NCBI RefSeq assembly: GCF_022346185.1
Contig: NZ_JAKRMS010000008.1
Coordinates: 1 to 61,290 of the forward strand
Direction: 5' to 3'
DNA length: 61,290 nt
DNA from: Cellulomonas sp. ACRRI
GTDB taxonomy: Bacteria > Actinomycetota > Actinomycetes > Actinomycetales > Cellulomonadaceae
Shown: one piece after another, positions 44,904 to 54,902 of the stretch
Position numbering within the stretch: the stretch's first letter is position 1
Layout of the letters: every line of letters starts with the position of its first letter
Translations under genes and position numbers: made by a program
Notes under the pieces: generated by a model
What the model was told of the DNA's origin: nothing
The model's database searches: none
The model's input: only the letters and a program-made list of their open reading frames with translations

Positions 44904-46676
44904 GTGTCCCCCCAGACCCGCGCGCCCTGGCGGCGCGCCGACCGCGGCCGCGCCCTCGCCGACCTGGTCTCCGCCCCCGTCGTCGTCGCCCCCACCGACT
45001 CGTGCGAGGCGGTGGACGTCGGCTTCCGCACCCGGTGGACCGGCTCCTCGGTGCTCGTCGCCCCGCGGGAGCCCGGCGGGGGGTTCGGGATGGTGGCCCG
45101 CAAGGACTTCCTGACCACCATGACCGGCCGGTACGGCTTCGGGCGCTCGCTGTGGGGGCGGCGGCCGGTCGCGGACGTCGCCCGGTGGGACGTGCCGTGG
45201 GTCGACGTCCGCGCCTCGCTGACCGAGGCCGCCGAGCGGCTGGTCACCGGCGACGGCTACCAGGACATGCTGGTGACCGGCGCGGACGGCGGCCCGGTGG
45301 GGATCCTCGACCCCACGACGCTGATGGAGGCGCTGGCCGCCGAGCTCGCGCACGAGGCGTCGCACGACCACCTGACGGGCGTGACCTCCCGGGCGCGGTT
45401 CGTCGACGGCCTGCGCGAGCTGTGCACGGCCGCGCGCGAGGACGGCGGGGCGGTCGTCCTCGCGTTCCTCGACCTCGACCGGCTCAAGGAGGTCAACGAC
45501 ACCCTCGGGCACTCGTTCGGCGACGCGCTGCTGCACTCGGTCGCGACCCGGCTGGCGGCGTGCGCGCAGCCCGGCGACGTGGTCGGGCGGCTCGGCGGAG
45601 ACGAGTTCGCGCTCGCGCGGCTGCTGCCGCCGCAGACGCCCGACGACACCTGGCGCGTGCGGGCCCTGGACCTCGGCGAGGTGCTGCGCGCCGCCATCGC
45701 CGCGCACGACCCGGGGCTGCCGGTGCCGGCGCACTCCCGGGTGTCCGTCGGCCTGGCGCTCGGAGCGGGCGCGCTGGTGGACCACGACCGGCTGCTGCGC
45801 GAGGCCGACCTCGCGATGTACGGCGCCAAGAAGGCCGGCGGGGACCGGGTCCGGCTCGCGGGGGCGGACGCGGGCCGGGGCGCGGCGGCGGCCGCCGGTC
45901 CGCTGGTGCCCACGGGTCTGGCCGCGCTGCCCGGGCTGGACCTGGACGCGCTGGAGGTGCACTACCAGCCGATCGCCGGCACCGCGGACGGGACGGTGCA
46001 CGAGGTCGAGGCGCTGCTGCGCTCCCGGGACGGCGAGGGGCGGCTGGCGGGCCCGGTGGCGCCCCTGGACCGGGCCGCGCGGGCCGGGCTGGCCCTCGAG
46101 CTCGACCTCTGGGTCCTGGAGCGCGCGTGCGGCGACCGGGCGGCCTGGCGGGACGGGCTCGGCGACGGCGCCCCCGCGGTGGTGAACGTGAACCTGTCCC
46201 CCGCCGCGCTGGAGGAGCCCCTCCTGGCCGAGCGGGTGCTCCGGGTGCTCGACGCCACCGGCACGCCGCACGCCGCCGTCCGCCTGGAGCTGTCCGAGGC
46301 CGCCTCCGAGGCGCAGGTCGCCGGGGCGCTCCGGGCGCTCGACGCGCTGCGGGCCGCCGGGGTGCCGATCGCGCTCGACGACCTGGGCGGCGCGATGTCC
46401 GGGCTGCGGCAGGTCTCGCGGCTGCCGGTCGACGTGCTCAAGATCGACCGGTCGGTGGTGGCCGGGATGCTCGACGACCCGCTGGACGCGCTGCTGGTCG
46501 AGCTGGTGCACCGGATGGCCGTCGAGCAGGGCATGACGGTCGTCGCGGAGGGCGTGGAGTCGCAGGCGCAGCTGGACGCGCTGCGGGACGCGGGGGTGCC
46601 GCTGGTGCAGGGCTTCCTGGTGGCGCGCCCCATGCCGGCGGACGCCCTGCACGCGTACCTGGCCGGCGCCGCCTGA
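44904..46676 (+). CDS. CBS-GGDEF-EAL protein (cyclic-di-GMP turnover)
   Basis: The predicted protein has 590 aa. An N-terminal CBS-like pair (residues about 15-145) precedes a GGDEF domain with intact GGDEF at 231-235. The product-inhibition site RxxD is QPGD here. The EAL domain has EAL at 369-371, NVNLSP, KIDRSV, AEGVE and VQGF. Loop 6, usually DDFGTGxSS, is DDLGGAMSG. Cyclase activity looks possible without feedback; phosphodiesterase activity may be reduced. No transmembrane segments are present. GTG 44904 is favoured by a weak GATCGT -10 at 6 nt; in-frame GTG 44796 would add 36 disordered residues. Confidence 0.88.
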   Translation: MSPQTRAPWRRADRGRALADLVSAPVVVAPTDSCEAVDVGFRTRWTGSSVLVAPREPGGGFGMVARKDFLTTMTGRYGFGRSLWGRRPVADVARWDVPWVDVRASLTEAAERLVTGDGYQDMLVTGADGGPVGILDPTTLMEALAAELAHEASHDHLTGVTSRARFVDGLRELCTAAREDGGAVVLAFLDLDRLKEVNDTLGHSFGDALLHSVATRLAACAQPGDVVGRLGGDEFALARLLPPQTPDDTWRVRALDLGEVLRAAIAAHDPGLPVPAHSRVSVGLALGAGALVDHDRLLREADLAMYGAKKAGGDRVRLAGADAGRGAAAAAGPLVPTGLAALPGLDLDALEVHYQPIAGTADGTVHEVEALLRSRDGEGRLAGPVAPLDRAARAGLALELDLWVLERACGDRAAWRDGLGDGAPAVVNVNLSPAALEEPLLAERVLRVLDATGTPHAAVRLELSEAASEAQVAGALRALDALRAAGVPIALDDLGGAMSGLRQVSRLPVDVLKIDRSVVAGMLDDPLDALLVELVHRMAVEQGMTVVAEGVESQAQLDALRDAGVPLVQGFLVARPMPADALHAYLAGAA

Positions 46677-46714
46677 CCCGCGCCCGCATCAGCCGGGCCG
46701 CGAGCGCCCTCGCG

Positions 46715-47254
46715 TCAGGACAGGCCGCGCGGGGTCTCGCCCGCCGTGGGCGTGCGGCCGCGGTGCACGCGCGACGCGTGCCGCAGGGCCGCACGGGCGC
46801 GGCGCCGGTCGCCGGCCGCGTCGTAGGCGAACGCGAGCCGGTACCAGGTGCCCCAGTCGCCCGGCGCCGCCGCCTCGGCCTCGGCCCGGGCCGCCGCGAA
46901 CTGCTCGGCCGCGGCAGCGCGGTCGATCCGGCCGCCGGGGCTGCGCGGCAGGTCGTCGACGGGCAGCTCGCCGCGCGCCGCGAGGGTGTCGGCCATCCGC
47001 TGCACGTCCACGGCCAGCAGCCACTCCCGGGCGACCAGGCCGAGCACCAGCAGCGGCAGCAGCGCGAACGCGGCGCCGAGCCCGACGCCGACCGGCTCGC
47101 CGGTCCGGATCAGCGCGACCGCGCGACCGGCGACCAGCCACAGGTAGAGGCCGAGCAGGGCGGTGAGGGCGATCGCGGCGACGAGGCCGGTGCGCCGCCG
47201 CGCGGGCGAGGCGGGCACGGGCGCGCCGTCGCCGGGGCGCCGGGACTCCCCCAC
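46715..47254 (-). CDS. Small membrane protein with TPR-like C-terminus
   Basis: The predicted protein has 179 aa. Two hydrophobic helices (GLVAAIALTALLGLYLWLVAG and VGLGAAFALLPLLVLGLVA) are followed by a cytoplasmic-like helical region ([23 protein letters not shown]) resembling one TPR unit. I do not recognise a named family. GTG 47254 lies 5 nt after the dapB stop, so it is probably cotranscribed with dapB. Confidence 0.75.
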   Translation of the reverse strand: MGESRRPGDGAPVPASPARRRTGLVAAIALTALLGLYLWLVAGRAVALIRTGEPVGVGLGAAFALLPLLVLGLVAREWLLAVDVQRMADTLAARGELPVDDLPRSPGGRIDRAAAAEQFAAARAEAEAAAPGDWGTWYRLAFAYDAAGDRRRARAALRHASRVHRGRTPTAGETPRGLS

Positions 47255-47259
47255 GGCCG

Positions 47260-48024
<765 letters not shown>

Positions 48025-48027
<3 letters not shown>

Positions 48028-48885
48028 TGCGGTCGCGAGCACGTCCTCCATGCCGCGCACGGCCCGGCGCAGCTCCAGCGCCCCGAGCCCGGTGAACCGC
48101 TCGACCTCCCGCTGGGGGTAGCCGGCGTCCGCGTAGGCGCGCAGCACGCGGACGACCCCGACGGCGTCGCCGCGGTCGTCGACGCCGAGCTCGCGCACGG
48201 CGCAGGACAGCCGGACCGTCGACAGGAACGCCGACGGGCTGAGACCGACGTGCGCCGCGAGCAGGGCGTGCAGGCCGGCGAGCGAGCGGTCGACCTCGCG
48301 CGCCAGGTCGACCGGGCGGACCAGCCCGCGCTCGGCGTCGGCGTACCGGGCGACCCGGTCGACGGCGTCCCGCTCCGCGGGCGGCACGGGGCGTCGGACG
48401 GCCGCGGCCAGCGCGTCCTCCAGCACCGCCACGCACGCGGCGGCCGCGGCGCGCTCGCCGAGGCCCGCGGCGGCGTCCCAGGCGGCGCGCATCCGCGCGG
48501 CCAGCGCGGGCTCGTCCAGGTCGAGCGCCACGCCCAGCGGGCGGTGGTCGTCCACCAGGAAGCCCTCGGGGTGCAGCGCGGACAGCGCCCACGGGGCCAG
48601 CCGGGCACCGACCTCCCAGGACTCGGCGTCCCCGGCGGGCAGCACCACCCCGGGCACGACCCGCGGTCCGCGCAGCACGCTGCCGACCGTCTCCGCCTCG
48701 CGCGTCAGCGGGTCGACCCACCGCACCGGCGCGCCGAGCCGGACGACCACGGACGGGCGCCCGTCCGGCAGCGCGACCCGCGGCGGGGCGGCGTGCGGCG
48801 CCCGGGCCACCCAGAACGCCTCGACCAGCCCCGGCGACCGGGGGGCGACGGCGACGGAGCGGCGGGCGGAGGTGACGGCGGCCAT
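48025..48885 (-). CDS. AraC-family-like transcriptional regulator
   Basis: The predicted protein has 286 aa. An N-terminal beta-rich DUF6597-like sensor half (SPGLVEAFWVARAPHAAPP, then GRPSVVVRLGAPVRW) precedes an AraC-type helix-turn-helix around residues 190-280 (DAGYPQREVERFTGLGALEL is the second HTH). The first HTH is degenerate. No ligand can be inferred. ATG 48885 (MAAVTSARR) follows a GATGATGAGGGC stretch. It lies between the M16 peptidase and dapB genes on the same strand, separated from the former by a terminator. Confidence 0.78.
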
Positions 48886-48967
48886 GCCCTCATCATCGTC
48901 CCGCGCGGCGCGCGGCGGAACGGGACCTCCGGCCCGGCCCGCCCGGGCGGTGCCGCCGGGAACGGCA

Positions 48968-48998
48968 GGAGCCGGGCCCCGCGAGGGGGCCCGGCTCC
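48968..48998 (-). terminator. Terminator after the M16 peptidase gene
   Basis: Arms 48968-48980 and 48986-48998 form a perfect 13-bp GC stem with a 5-nt loop, 20 nt past the peptidase stop. No T-tract. Confidence 0.75.
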
Positions 48999-49018
48999 CG
49001 GACGGTCGCGCGCCGGCG

Positions 49019-50347
49019 TCAGTCGCCGAACGGCCCGACCCGCACCACGGACCGCGGCCGCGACGCCAGGTCGGCGGCCAGCTCCTGCACCTCGCGGGCC
49101 GTGACCGCGCGGACGCGGTCCAGCGACTCCTGCGTGGACAGCAGCTCGCCGTGCACCAGCTCGGACTTGCCGAGCCGGCTCATCCGCGACCCGGAGTCCT
49201 CCAGGCCGAGGACCAGGCTGCCGGACAGCTGCCCGACCGACCGGCGCAGCTCGGCGTCGGTGATGCCGCCGTCCGCCAGGCGCTCCAGCTCGGCGACCAG
49301 CAGCTCGGTCACCTCGTCGATCTTCGCCGGCGCGCAGCCCGCGTACAGGCCGAACACGCCGGTGTCGGCGTGCCCGGACGCGAACGAGTACGTCGAGTAC
49401 GCCAGACCCCGCTTCTCGCGGATCTCCTGGAACAGCCGGGACGACATGCCGCCGCCCAGCGCCGCGTTCAGCACGGAGAGCGTGAACCGGCGGGGGTCGG
49501 TGGCGGTGAGCCCCGTGCCGCCGACGATGACGTTGCCCTGCTCGGTGGTGCGGCGCACCGTCACCTCGGAGGCGCCGGCGGTGACCGGCTGCGCCGCGGA
49601 GGCGCCGCGGCGCGCGGCGGGCGCCGCGCCCTCCGCGAGGTCCCAGCCGCCGTCCCGCAGCGCCCGGGCGACCTGCGCGGCCAGCGCGTCGTGGTCGACG
49701 TTGCCCGCCGCGGTCACGACCAGGGTGTCCGGGCGGTAGTGCTGCCGGTAGTGCTCCCAGACGGCGTCCCGGGGCACGGCGCGGATGGTGTCCGGCGTGC
49801 CGCCGATCGGCCGGCCCAGCGGGTGGTCGCCCAGCACGACGGTGGCGAACCGCTCGTGCACGACGTCGCTCGGGTCGTCGTCGTTCATGGCGAGCTCCTC
49901 GAGGATCACGCCGCGCTCGGTCTCGAGCTCGTCGCGGTCCAGGCGGGCGGAGGTCACCATGTCGGCGATGACGTCGACCGCCATCGGCAGGTCCTCGTCG
50001 AGCACCCGGGCGTAGTAGCAGGTGTGCTCCTTGCCCGTGGCGGCGTTCGCCTCGCCGCCGACCTCGTCGAACGCCTCCGCGATGTCCATCGCCGTGCGCC
50101 GCGCGGTGCCCTTGAACAGCAGGTGCTCCAGGAAGTGGGTCGAGCCGTGGTGCCCGTCCGACTCGTCCCGGGAGCCGACGCCGACCCACGCCCCGACGGA
50201 CGCGGACCGCACGCCGGGGACGTGCTCGGTGAGCAGGCGGACCCCGCCGGGCAGGACGGAGCGACGGACGGATCCGTCACCCGCCTGCCCGGCGGTCACG
50301 TCGCTGCCCGGGGTGCCGGGCGCGACGAGCGGGAGGTCCAGCGGCAC
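49019..50347 (-). CDS. M16-family zinc peptidase
   Basis: The predicted protein has 442 aa. The inverted zinc motif HFLEH is at 71-75, with the third ligand Glu in the downstream ETERGVILEEL helix. A second inactive M16 lobe follows, with the characteristic EKRGLAYSTYSF. The length fits a mitochondrial-processing-peptidase-like bacterial form. GTG 50347 lies one base after the pnp stop, so it is cotranscribed with pnp, a classical actinobacterial pair. The substrate is unknown. Confidence 0.93.
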   Translation of the reverse strand: MPLDLPLVAPGTPGSDVTAGQAGDGSVRRSVLPGGVRLLTEHVPGVRSASVGAWVGVGSRDESDGHHGSTHFLEHLLFKGTARRTAMDIAEAFDEVGGEANAATGKEHTCYYARVLDEDLPMAVDVIADMVTSARLDRDELETERGVILEELAMNDDDPSDVVHERFATVVLGDHPLGRPIGGTPDTIRAVPRDAVWEHYRQHYRPDTLVVTAAGNVDHDALAAQVARALRDGGWDLAEGAAPAARRGASAAQPVTAGASEVTVRRTTEQGNVIVGGTGLTATDPRRFTLSVLNAALGGGMSSRLFQEIREKRGLAYSTYSFASGHADTGVFGLYAGCAPAKIDEVTELLVAELERLADGGITDAELRRSVGQLSGSLVLGLEDSGSRMSRLGKSELVHGELLSTQESLDRVRAVTAREVQELAADLASRPRSVVRVGPFGD

Positions 50348-50348
50348 G

Positions 50349-52580
50349 TCAGGCGTCGGCCGGCTCGGTCGTCGCGGCCTCGTCCGAGCCCGCGCCCTCG
50401 TCCTCGACCACCGCGTGCAGCGACAGCTTGCCGCGCGGGTCGATCTCGCCGATCTCGACCTGGACCTTCTGGCCCACGCCGAGGACGTCCTCGACCTTCT
50501 CGACGCGCCGGCCGCCGACGAGGCGACGGATCTGCGAGATGTGCAGCAGGCCGTCCTTGCCCGGGGACAGCGAGATGAACGCGCCGAAGGTGGTCGTCTT
50601 GACGACCGTGCCGACGAAGCGCTCGCCGATCTCCGGCATGTGCGGGTTGGCGATCGCGTTGATCGCCGCCCGCGCGGCCTCCGCCGACGGACCGTCGGTG
50701 GCGCCGATGTAGACCGTGCCGTCGTCCTCGATCGAGATGTCGGCGCCGGTCTCCTCCTGGATCTGGTTGATCATCTTGCCCTTCGGGCCGATGACCTCGC
50801 CGATCTTGTCGACCGGGACCTTCACCGAGATCACGCGCGGGGCGTTCGGCGACATCTCGTCGGGCGTGTCGATCGCCTCGTTGATGACGTCGAGGATCGC
50901 GAGGCGCGCCTCCTTGGCCTGGGTCAGCGCGTCGGCCAGCACGGAGGCCGGGATGCCGTCGAGCTTGGTGTCGAGCTGGATGGCCGTGACGAACTCGCGG
51001 GTGCCGGCGACCTTGAAGTCCATGTCGCCGAACGCGTCCTCGGCGCCCAGGATGTCGGTGAGCGCCGCGTAGCGGGTCTCGCCGTCGACGGTGTCGGACA
51101 CGAGGCCCATCGCGATGCCGGCGACGGGCGCGCGCAGCGGCACACCCGCGTTCAGCAGCGACAGGGTCGAGGCGCACACGGAGCCCATCGAGGTCGAGCC
51201 GTTGGAGCCGAGGGCCTCGGACACCTGGCGGATCGCGTAGGGGAACTCCTCGCGGCTCGGCAGCACCGGCACGAGCGCGCGCTCGGCGAGGGCGCCGTGC
51301 CCGATCTCGCGCCGCTTCGGCGAGCCCACGCGGCCGGTCTCACCGGTCGAGTACGGCGGGAAGTTGTAGTTGTGCATGTAGCGCTTGCGCGTCTCGGGCG
51401 ACAGCGTGTCGAGCTGCTGCTCCATGCGGAGCATGTTCAGCGTGGTGACGCCCAGGATCTGGGTCTCGCCGCGCTCGAACAGCGCCGAGCCGTGCACGCG
51501 GGGCAGGACCTCGACCTCGGCGGACAGCGTGCGGATGTCCCGCAGGCCGCGGCCGTCGATGCGGAAGCCGTCGGTGAGGATGCGCTGGCGGATGACCTTC
51601 TTGGTCACCGAGCGCACCGCGGCGGACAGCTCCTTCTCGCGGCCCTCGAACGAGGCGGCGAGCTGGTCCAGGACCTCGGCCTTGATCTCGTCCAGCCGGC
51701 CCTCGCGGGTCTGCTTGTCCGCGATCTGCATGGCCTCGTGGATCTTCGCCTCGGCGGCGCCCTCGACGGCCTCGTACGCGTCCGGCTGGTAGTCCGGGAA
51801 CGTCGGGAAGTCGCGGGTCTCCTTGGCGGACTGCGCGGCGAGCTGCTGCTGCGCCTCGACGAGCGCGCGGATGAACGGCTTGGACGCCTCCAGGCCCTCG
51901 GCCACGACGGCCTCGGTCGGGGCGGTGCCGCCCTCGTCCTTGATGAGGTTCCAGGACTTCTCCGGCGCCTCGGCCTCGATCATCGCGATCGCGACGTCGT
52001 CGCCGACGACGCGGCCGGCCACGACGATCTCGAACGTGGCGCGCTCGCGCTCGGTGTACCGCGGGAACGCGACCCACTGGCCGTCGATCAGGGCGATGCG
52101 CACGGCGCCGACCGGGCCGGAGAACGGCAGGCCGGAGATCTGGGTGGAGATGGACGCGGCGTTGATCGCCAGCACGTCGTACGCGTCGTCCGGGTGGATC
52201 GCCAGGACGGTGACGACCACCTGGACCTCGTTGCGCAGGCCCTTGACGAACAGCGGGCGCAGCGGGCGGTCGATCAGGCGGCACGCCAGGATCGCCTCGG
52301 TGGACGGGCGGCCCTCGCGGCGGAAGAACGAGCCGGGGATCTTGCCGGCGGCGTACTGCCGCTCCTCGACGTCCACCGTCAGCGGGAAGAAGTCGAACTG
52401 GTCCTTGGGGTGCTTGCCCGCCGTCGTGGCGGACAGCAGCGCGGTCTCGCCGTCGAGGTAGGCCATCGCGGCGCCGGCGGCCTGCTTGGCGAGGCGGCCG
52501 GTCTCGAAGCGGACGGTGCGGGTGCCGAAGCGACCGTTGTCGATCACGGCCTCGGCGAACTGGATCTCGGGACCCTCCAC
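50349..52580 (-). CDS. pnp: Polyribonucleotide nucleotidyltransferase / guanosine pentaphosphate synthetase
   Basis: The predicted protein has 743 aa. It degrades RNA 3' to 5' with phosphate. Two RNase PH domains flank a helical linker; [20 protein letters not shown] and [19 protein letters not shown] are characteristic. A KH domain ([16 protein letters not shown]) and an S1 domain ([19 protein letters not shown]) end the protein. GTG 52580 was chosen because AAAGGAGGG lies 5-7 nt upstream; upstream codons are unlike the family. The 211-nt upstream gap contains the rpsO terminator and presumably a pnp leader. Confidence 0.96.
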   Translation of the reverse strand: MEGPEIQFAEAVIDNGRFGTRTVRFETGRLAKQAAGAAMAYLDGETALLSATTAGKHPKDQFDFFPLTVDVEERQYAAGKIPGSFFRREGRPSTEAILACRLIDRPLRPLFVKGLRNEVQVVVTVLAIHPDDAYDVLAINAASISTQISGLPFSGPVGAVRIALIDGQWVAFPRYTERERATFEIVVAGRVVGDDVAIAMIEAEAPEKSWNLIKDEGGTAPTEAVVAEGLEASKPFIRALVEAQQQLAAQSAKETRDFPTFPDYQPDAYEAVEGAAEAKIHEAMQIADKQTREGRLDEIKAEVLDQLAASFEGREKELSAAVRSVTKKVIRQRILTDGFRIDGRGLRDIRTLSAEVEVLPRVHGSALFERGETQILGVTTLNMLRMEQQLDTLSPETRKRYMHNYNFPPYSTGETGRVGSPKRREIGHGALAERALVPVLPSREEFPYAIRQVSEALGSNGSTSMGSVCASTLSLLNAGVPLRAPVAGIAMGLVSDTVDGETRYAALTDILGAEDAFGDMDFKVAGTREFVTAIQLDTKLDGIPASVLADALTQAKEARLAILDVINEAIDTPDEMSPNAPRVISVKVPVDKIGEVIGPKGKMINQIQEETGADISIEDDGTVYIGATDGPSAEAARAAINAIANPHMPEIGERFVGTVVKTTTFGAFISLSPGKDGLLHISQIRRLVGGRRVEKVEDVLGVGQKVQVEIGEIDPRGKLSLHAVVEDEGAGSDEAATTEPADA

Positions 52581-52750
52581 GGGTGCCCTCCTTTGTCTCG
52601 AAGGCGCCGGACCGGTCACGGCGGTCTTCGATCGAGGCACTCGGACACGGACGTTCCGGGAACCACTACCGAGGACCGGACGCGTCGACCGGCGCGGAGT
52701 GAGAGTGGTGCTGAGGTGGTGCACGCCGGCCCCCCGGGGGCCGACGCAGG

Positions 52751-52784
52751 ACCAGCCCGGACCCCGATCGGGGTCCGGGCTGGT
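52751..52784 (-). terminator. Terminator/attenuator between rpsO and pnp
   Basis: Positions 52751-52767 and 52768-52784 are exact reverse complements (17-bp arms, no spacer), 8 nt past the rpsO stop. In many bacteria rpsO and pnp are cotranscribed with processing between them; this hairpin sits where such control would act. Confidence 0.8.
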
Positions 52785-52791
52785 CAGGCGG

Positions 52792-53061
52792 TCACCGGCG
52801 CAGGCCGAGCCGCTGGATCAGGCTGCGGTAGCGGTCGATGTCGACCTTCTGCAGGTAGCCCTGGAGGCGACGACGCTGGCCGACCAGCAGCAGCAGGCCA
52901 CGGCGGCTGTGGTGGTCGTGCTTGTGCGTCTTGAGGTGCTCGTTCAGGTCGTTGATGCGCTGCGTCAGCAGGGCGATCTGGACCTCCGGCGAGCCGGTGT
53001 CACCCTCGTGGGTGGCGTACTCGGCCATGATGGACTTCTTGGTGGCGCTGTCGAGGGGCAC
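52792..53061 (-). CDS. rpsO: 30S ribosomal protein S15
   Basis: The predicted protein has 89 aa, full length. It binds 16S rRNA early in 30S assembly. [20 protein letters not shown], then [20 protein letters not shown] and [12 protein letters not shown] are universal S15 segments. The ATG at 53061 has CAGGAG upstream. A TAGACT about 90 nt upstream could be its -10, giving a leader that might serve S15 autoregulation (inference). Confidence 0.98.
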   Translation of the reverse strand: MPLDSATKKSIMAEYATHEGDTGSPEVQIALLTQRINDLNEHLKTHKHDHHSRRGLLLLVGQRRRLQGYLQKVDIDRYRSLIQRLGLRR

Positions 53062-53190
53062 GACTCTCCTGGATTGTCTCGTTGCGCGGTGCTCCGGGGC
53101 AGGTCCACCCGGGCGCTCTCGTTCCGCGGCCGTTCTGACGGCTGTGCGAGTCTACCAGGTGCGGGTGCCGGACCCGGGTCCGGCCGGGCG

Positions 53191-54210
53191 TCAGCCGGCG
53201 GCGCCGGCCAGGACCTCGCGCACGCCCGCCACGTCCTGGTGCATGCGCGCGACCAGGTCGTCGACCGACTCGAACCGCAGCGTGGGCCGCAGCCGCTCGA
53301 CGAACTCCAGGACGACCTCCTCGCCGTACAGGTCGAGGTCGGTGCGGTCCAGCACGTACGCCTCGACCCGGCGCTGCAGGCCGGCGAACGTCGGGTTGGT
53401 GCCGACCGACACCGCCGCGGGCAGCACGGCGTCCGGCGACCCGGCGGGCACGGCGGGCCGCCGCAGCCACCCGGCGTACACGCCGTCCGCCGGGACCATG
53501 CCGGTGGCGTCCTGCGACAGGTTGGCGGTCGGGAACCCGAGGTCGCGACCGCGCTTGTCGCCGTGCACCACCGTGCCGCGCACCCGGTGCGGGCGGCCGA
53601 GCACGCGGGCGGCCTGCCGGACGTCGCCGGCGACCAGGAGCTCGCGGACCCAGGTCGACGACCAGCGGCGGCGCAGGGGGTCGGCGAGCGCGGCGGCGTC
53701 CCCGGCCGGCTCCGCGGTGCCGTCGGCGGCGGGGTCCGGCGCGACGTCCTCGATCACCTCGACCGCGAACCCGAACCGCTCCCCCAGCTCGACCATGGTC
53801 GCGAGGTCGCCGGCGTTGCCCCGCCCGAACCGGACGTCCCGGCCGACGACGACCGTGCGCGCGTGCAGCCCGTCCACGAGGTAGCGCCGCACGAACTCCT
53901 CGGCGGTCTGCTGCGCGAAGTCGAGCGTGTAGGTGAGCAGCAGGACGGCGTCGAGGCCGGTCTGCTCCAGGAGCTCCAGGCGGTCGGCGTCACCGGTGAG
54001 CAGCGGCGGGGCGGTGTCCGGGCGGTGCACCTGCTGGGGGTGCGGCGTGAACGTCACGGCGACCGAGCGGGCGCCGACCGCGCGGGCGTCGGCGACCATC
54101 CGGGTCAGCACCCCGACGTGGCCCCGGTGCACCCCGTCGAAGTTGCCGACCGTCACCACCGACGGCCCGAAGTCCGCCGGGACCTGCGCGAGGTCCGTCC
54201 AGCGCTGCAC
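53191..54210 (-). CDS. ribF: Bifunctional riboflavin kinase / FAD synthetase
   Basis: The predicted protein has 339 aa. The N-terminal FMN adenylyltransferase domain carries GNFDGVHRGHVGVL; the C-terminal riboflavin kinase domain carries RGTVVHGDKRGRDLGFPTAN and VSVGTNPTF. An insert rich in Ala/Asp (PDPAADGTAEPAGDAAALAD) lies between them. GTG 54210 (VQRWTDL) follows GGGAGAG. The 129-nt gap before rpsO contains no strong hairpin. No FMN riboswitch-like structure is evident upstream. Confidence 0.94.
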   Translation of the reverse strand: MQRWTDLAQVPADFGPSVVTVGNFDGVHRGHVGVLTRMVADARAVGARSVAVTFTPHPQQVHRPDTAPPLLTGDADRLELLEQTGLDAVLLLTYTLDFAQQTAEEFVRRYLVDGLHARTVVVGRDVRFGRGNAGDLATMVELGERFGFAVEVIEDVAPDPAADGTAEPAGDAAALADPLRRRWSSTWVRELLVAGDVRQAARVLGRPHRVRGTVVHGDKRGRDLGFPTANLSQDATGMVPADGVYAGWLRRPAVPAGSPDAVLPAAVSVGTNPTFAGLQRRVEAYVLDRTDLDLYGEEVVLEFVERLRPTLRFESVDDLVARMHQDVAGVREVLAGAAG

Positions 54211-54365
54211 CAGCTCTCCCGTCGGTCGGCGCCTCGCGGCGCGCTGCGCGCCGGCGGGGTCGCGGCGCGGGGACAAGCCTGCCACGGCGCGCGGGGTGCC
54301 TCGGGCGCCGCGGCGCTACGCTCGGCGCGCAGCCGCGCCGCGGCCCACGACCCCGGAGGTCCCGC

Positions 54366-54806
54366 ATGGTCACCCTGCGCACCACCCTCGTCGCCACGGG
54401 CGGCACGACCACCGGCGTCGAGGTGCCCGAGGACGTGGTCACCGGGCTCGGGCGCGGGAAGCGGGTGCCCGTCGTCGTGACGATCAACGGTCACGCCTAC
54501 CGCGGCTCGATCGCGCCGTACTCCGGCGGGTACTGGGTCGGCGTCTCGGCGGCGAACCGCGCCGCCGCGGGGATCGAGGCCGGTCAGCCGGTCGAGGTCG
54601 ACCTCGCGGTGGACGACGCCCCCCGCACCGTCGAGGTGCCGGCGGACCTCGCGGCGGCGCTCGCCGCCGGTGGGTCCGCGGTCGCCGGGGCGTGGGCGGC
54701 GCTGTCGTACTCGAAGCAGCGCGCGCACGTGCTGGCGGTCGAGGGCGCGAAGACCGACGCCACCCGGGAGCGCCGGGTCGCGTCGGTGGTCGCGGCCCTG
54801 GGCTGA
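54366..54806 (+). CDS. YdeI/OmpD-associated (DUF1905) family protein
   Basis: The predicted protein has 146 aa. A DUF1905 beta-barrel-like domain (LRTTLVATGGTTTGVEVPED, then VPVVVTINGHAYRGSI) is followed by a bacteriocin-protection OmdA/YdeI C-terminal segment (AWAALSYSKQRAHVLAVEGA and RERRVASVVAAL). The biochemical role is unknown. The ATG at 54366 follows CCGGAGG. It is divergent from ribF and converges with truB on a repeat element. Confidence 0.85.
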   Translation: MVTLRTTLVATGGTTTGVEVPEDVVTGLGRGKRVPVVVTINGHAYRGSIAPYSGGYWVGVSAANRAAAGIEAGQPVEVDLAVDDAPRTVEVPADLAAALAAGGSAVAGAWAALSYSKQRAHVLAVEGAKTDATRERRVASVVAALG

Positions 54807-54823
54807 CCGGGGCCGTTCCTGGC

Positions 54824-54895
54824 GTCGAGAGAGGGCCCACCCGCCGAGATAGGGCCGCGGGCGGTCCTATCTCGGCGGGTGGGCCCTATCTCGGC
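54824..54895. repeat. Four-unit CCGAGATAGG element at a convergent gene end, copy B
   Basis: Two direct units (degenerate GTCGAGAGAGGG at 54824-54835 and GCCGAGATAGGG at 54843-54854) and two inverted units (TCCTATCTCGGC at 54865-54876 and CCCTATCTCGGC at 54884-54895) repeat the copy-A layout with identical 19-bp spacing. It fills the 96-bp gap between the YdeI-like gene and truB. Confidence 0.85.
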
Positions 54896-54902
54896 GTGCT
54901 GC

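Noticed and set aside
53062..54365. FMN riboswitch upstream of ribF or leader structures around it
   Set aside because: I could not find the conserved FMN-aptamer segments; ribF starts 155 bp from a divergent gene with only GC-rich sequence between.
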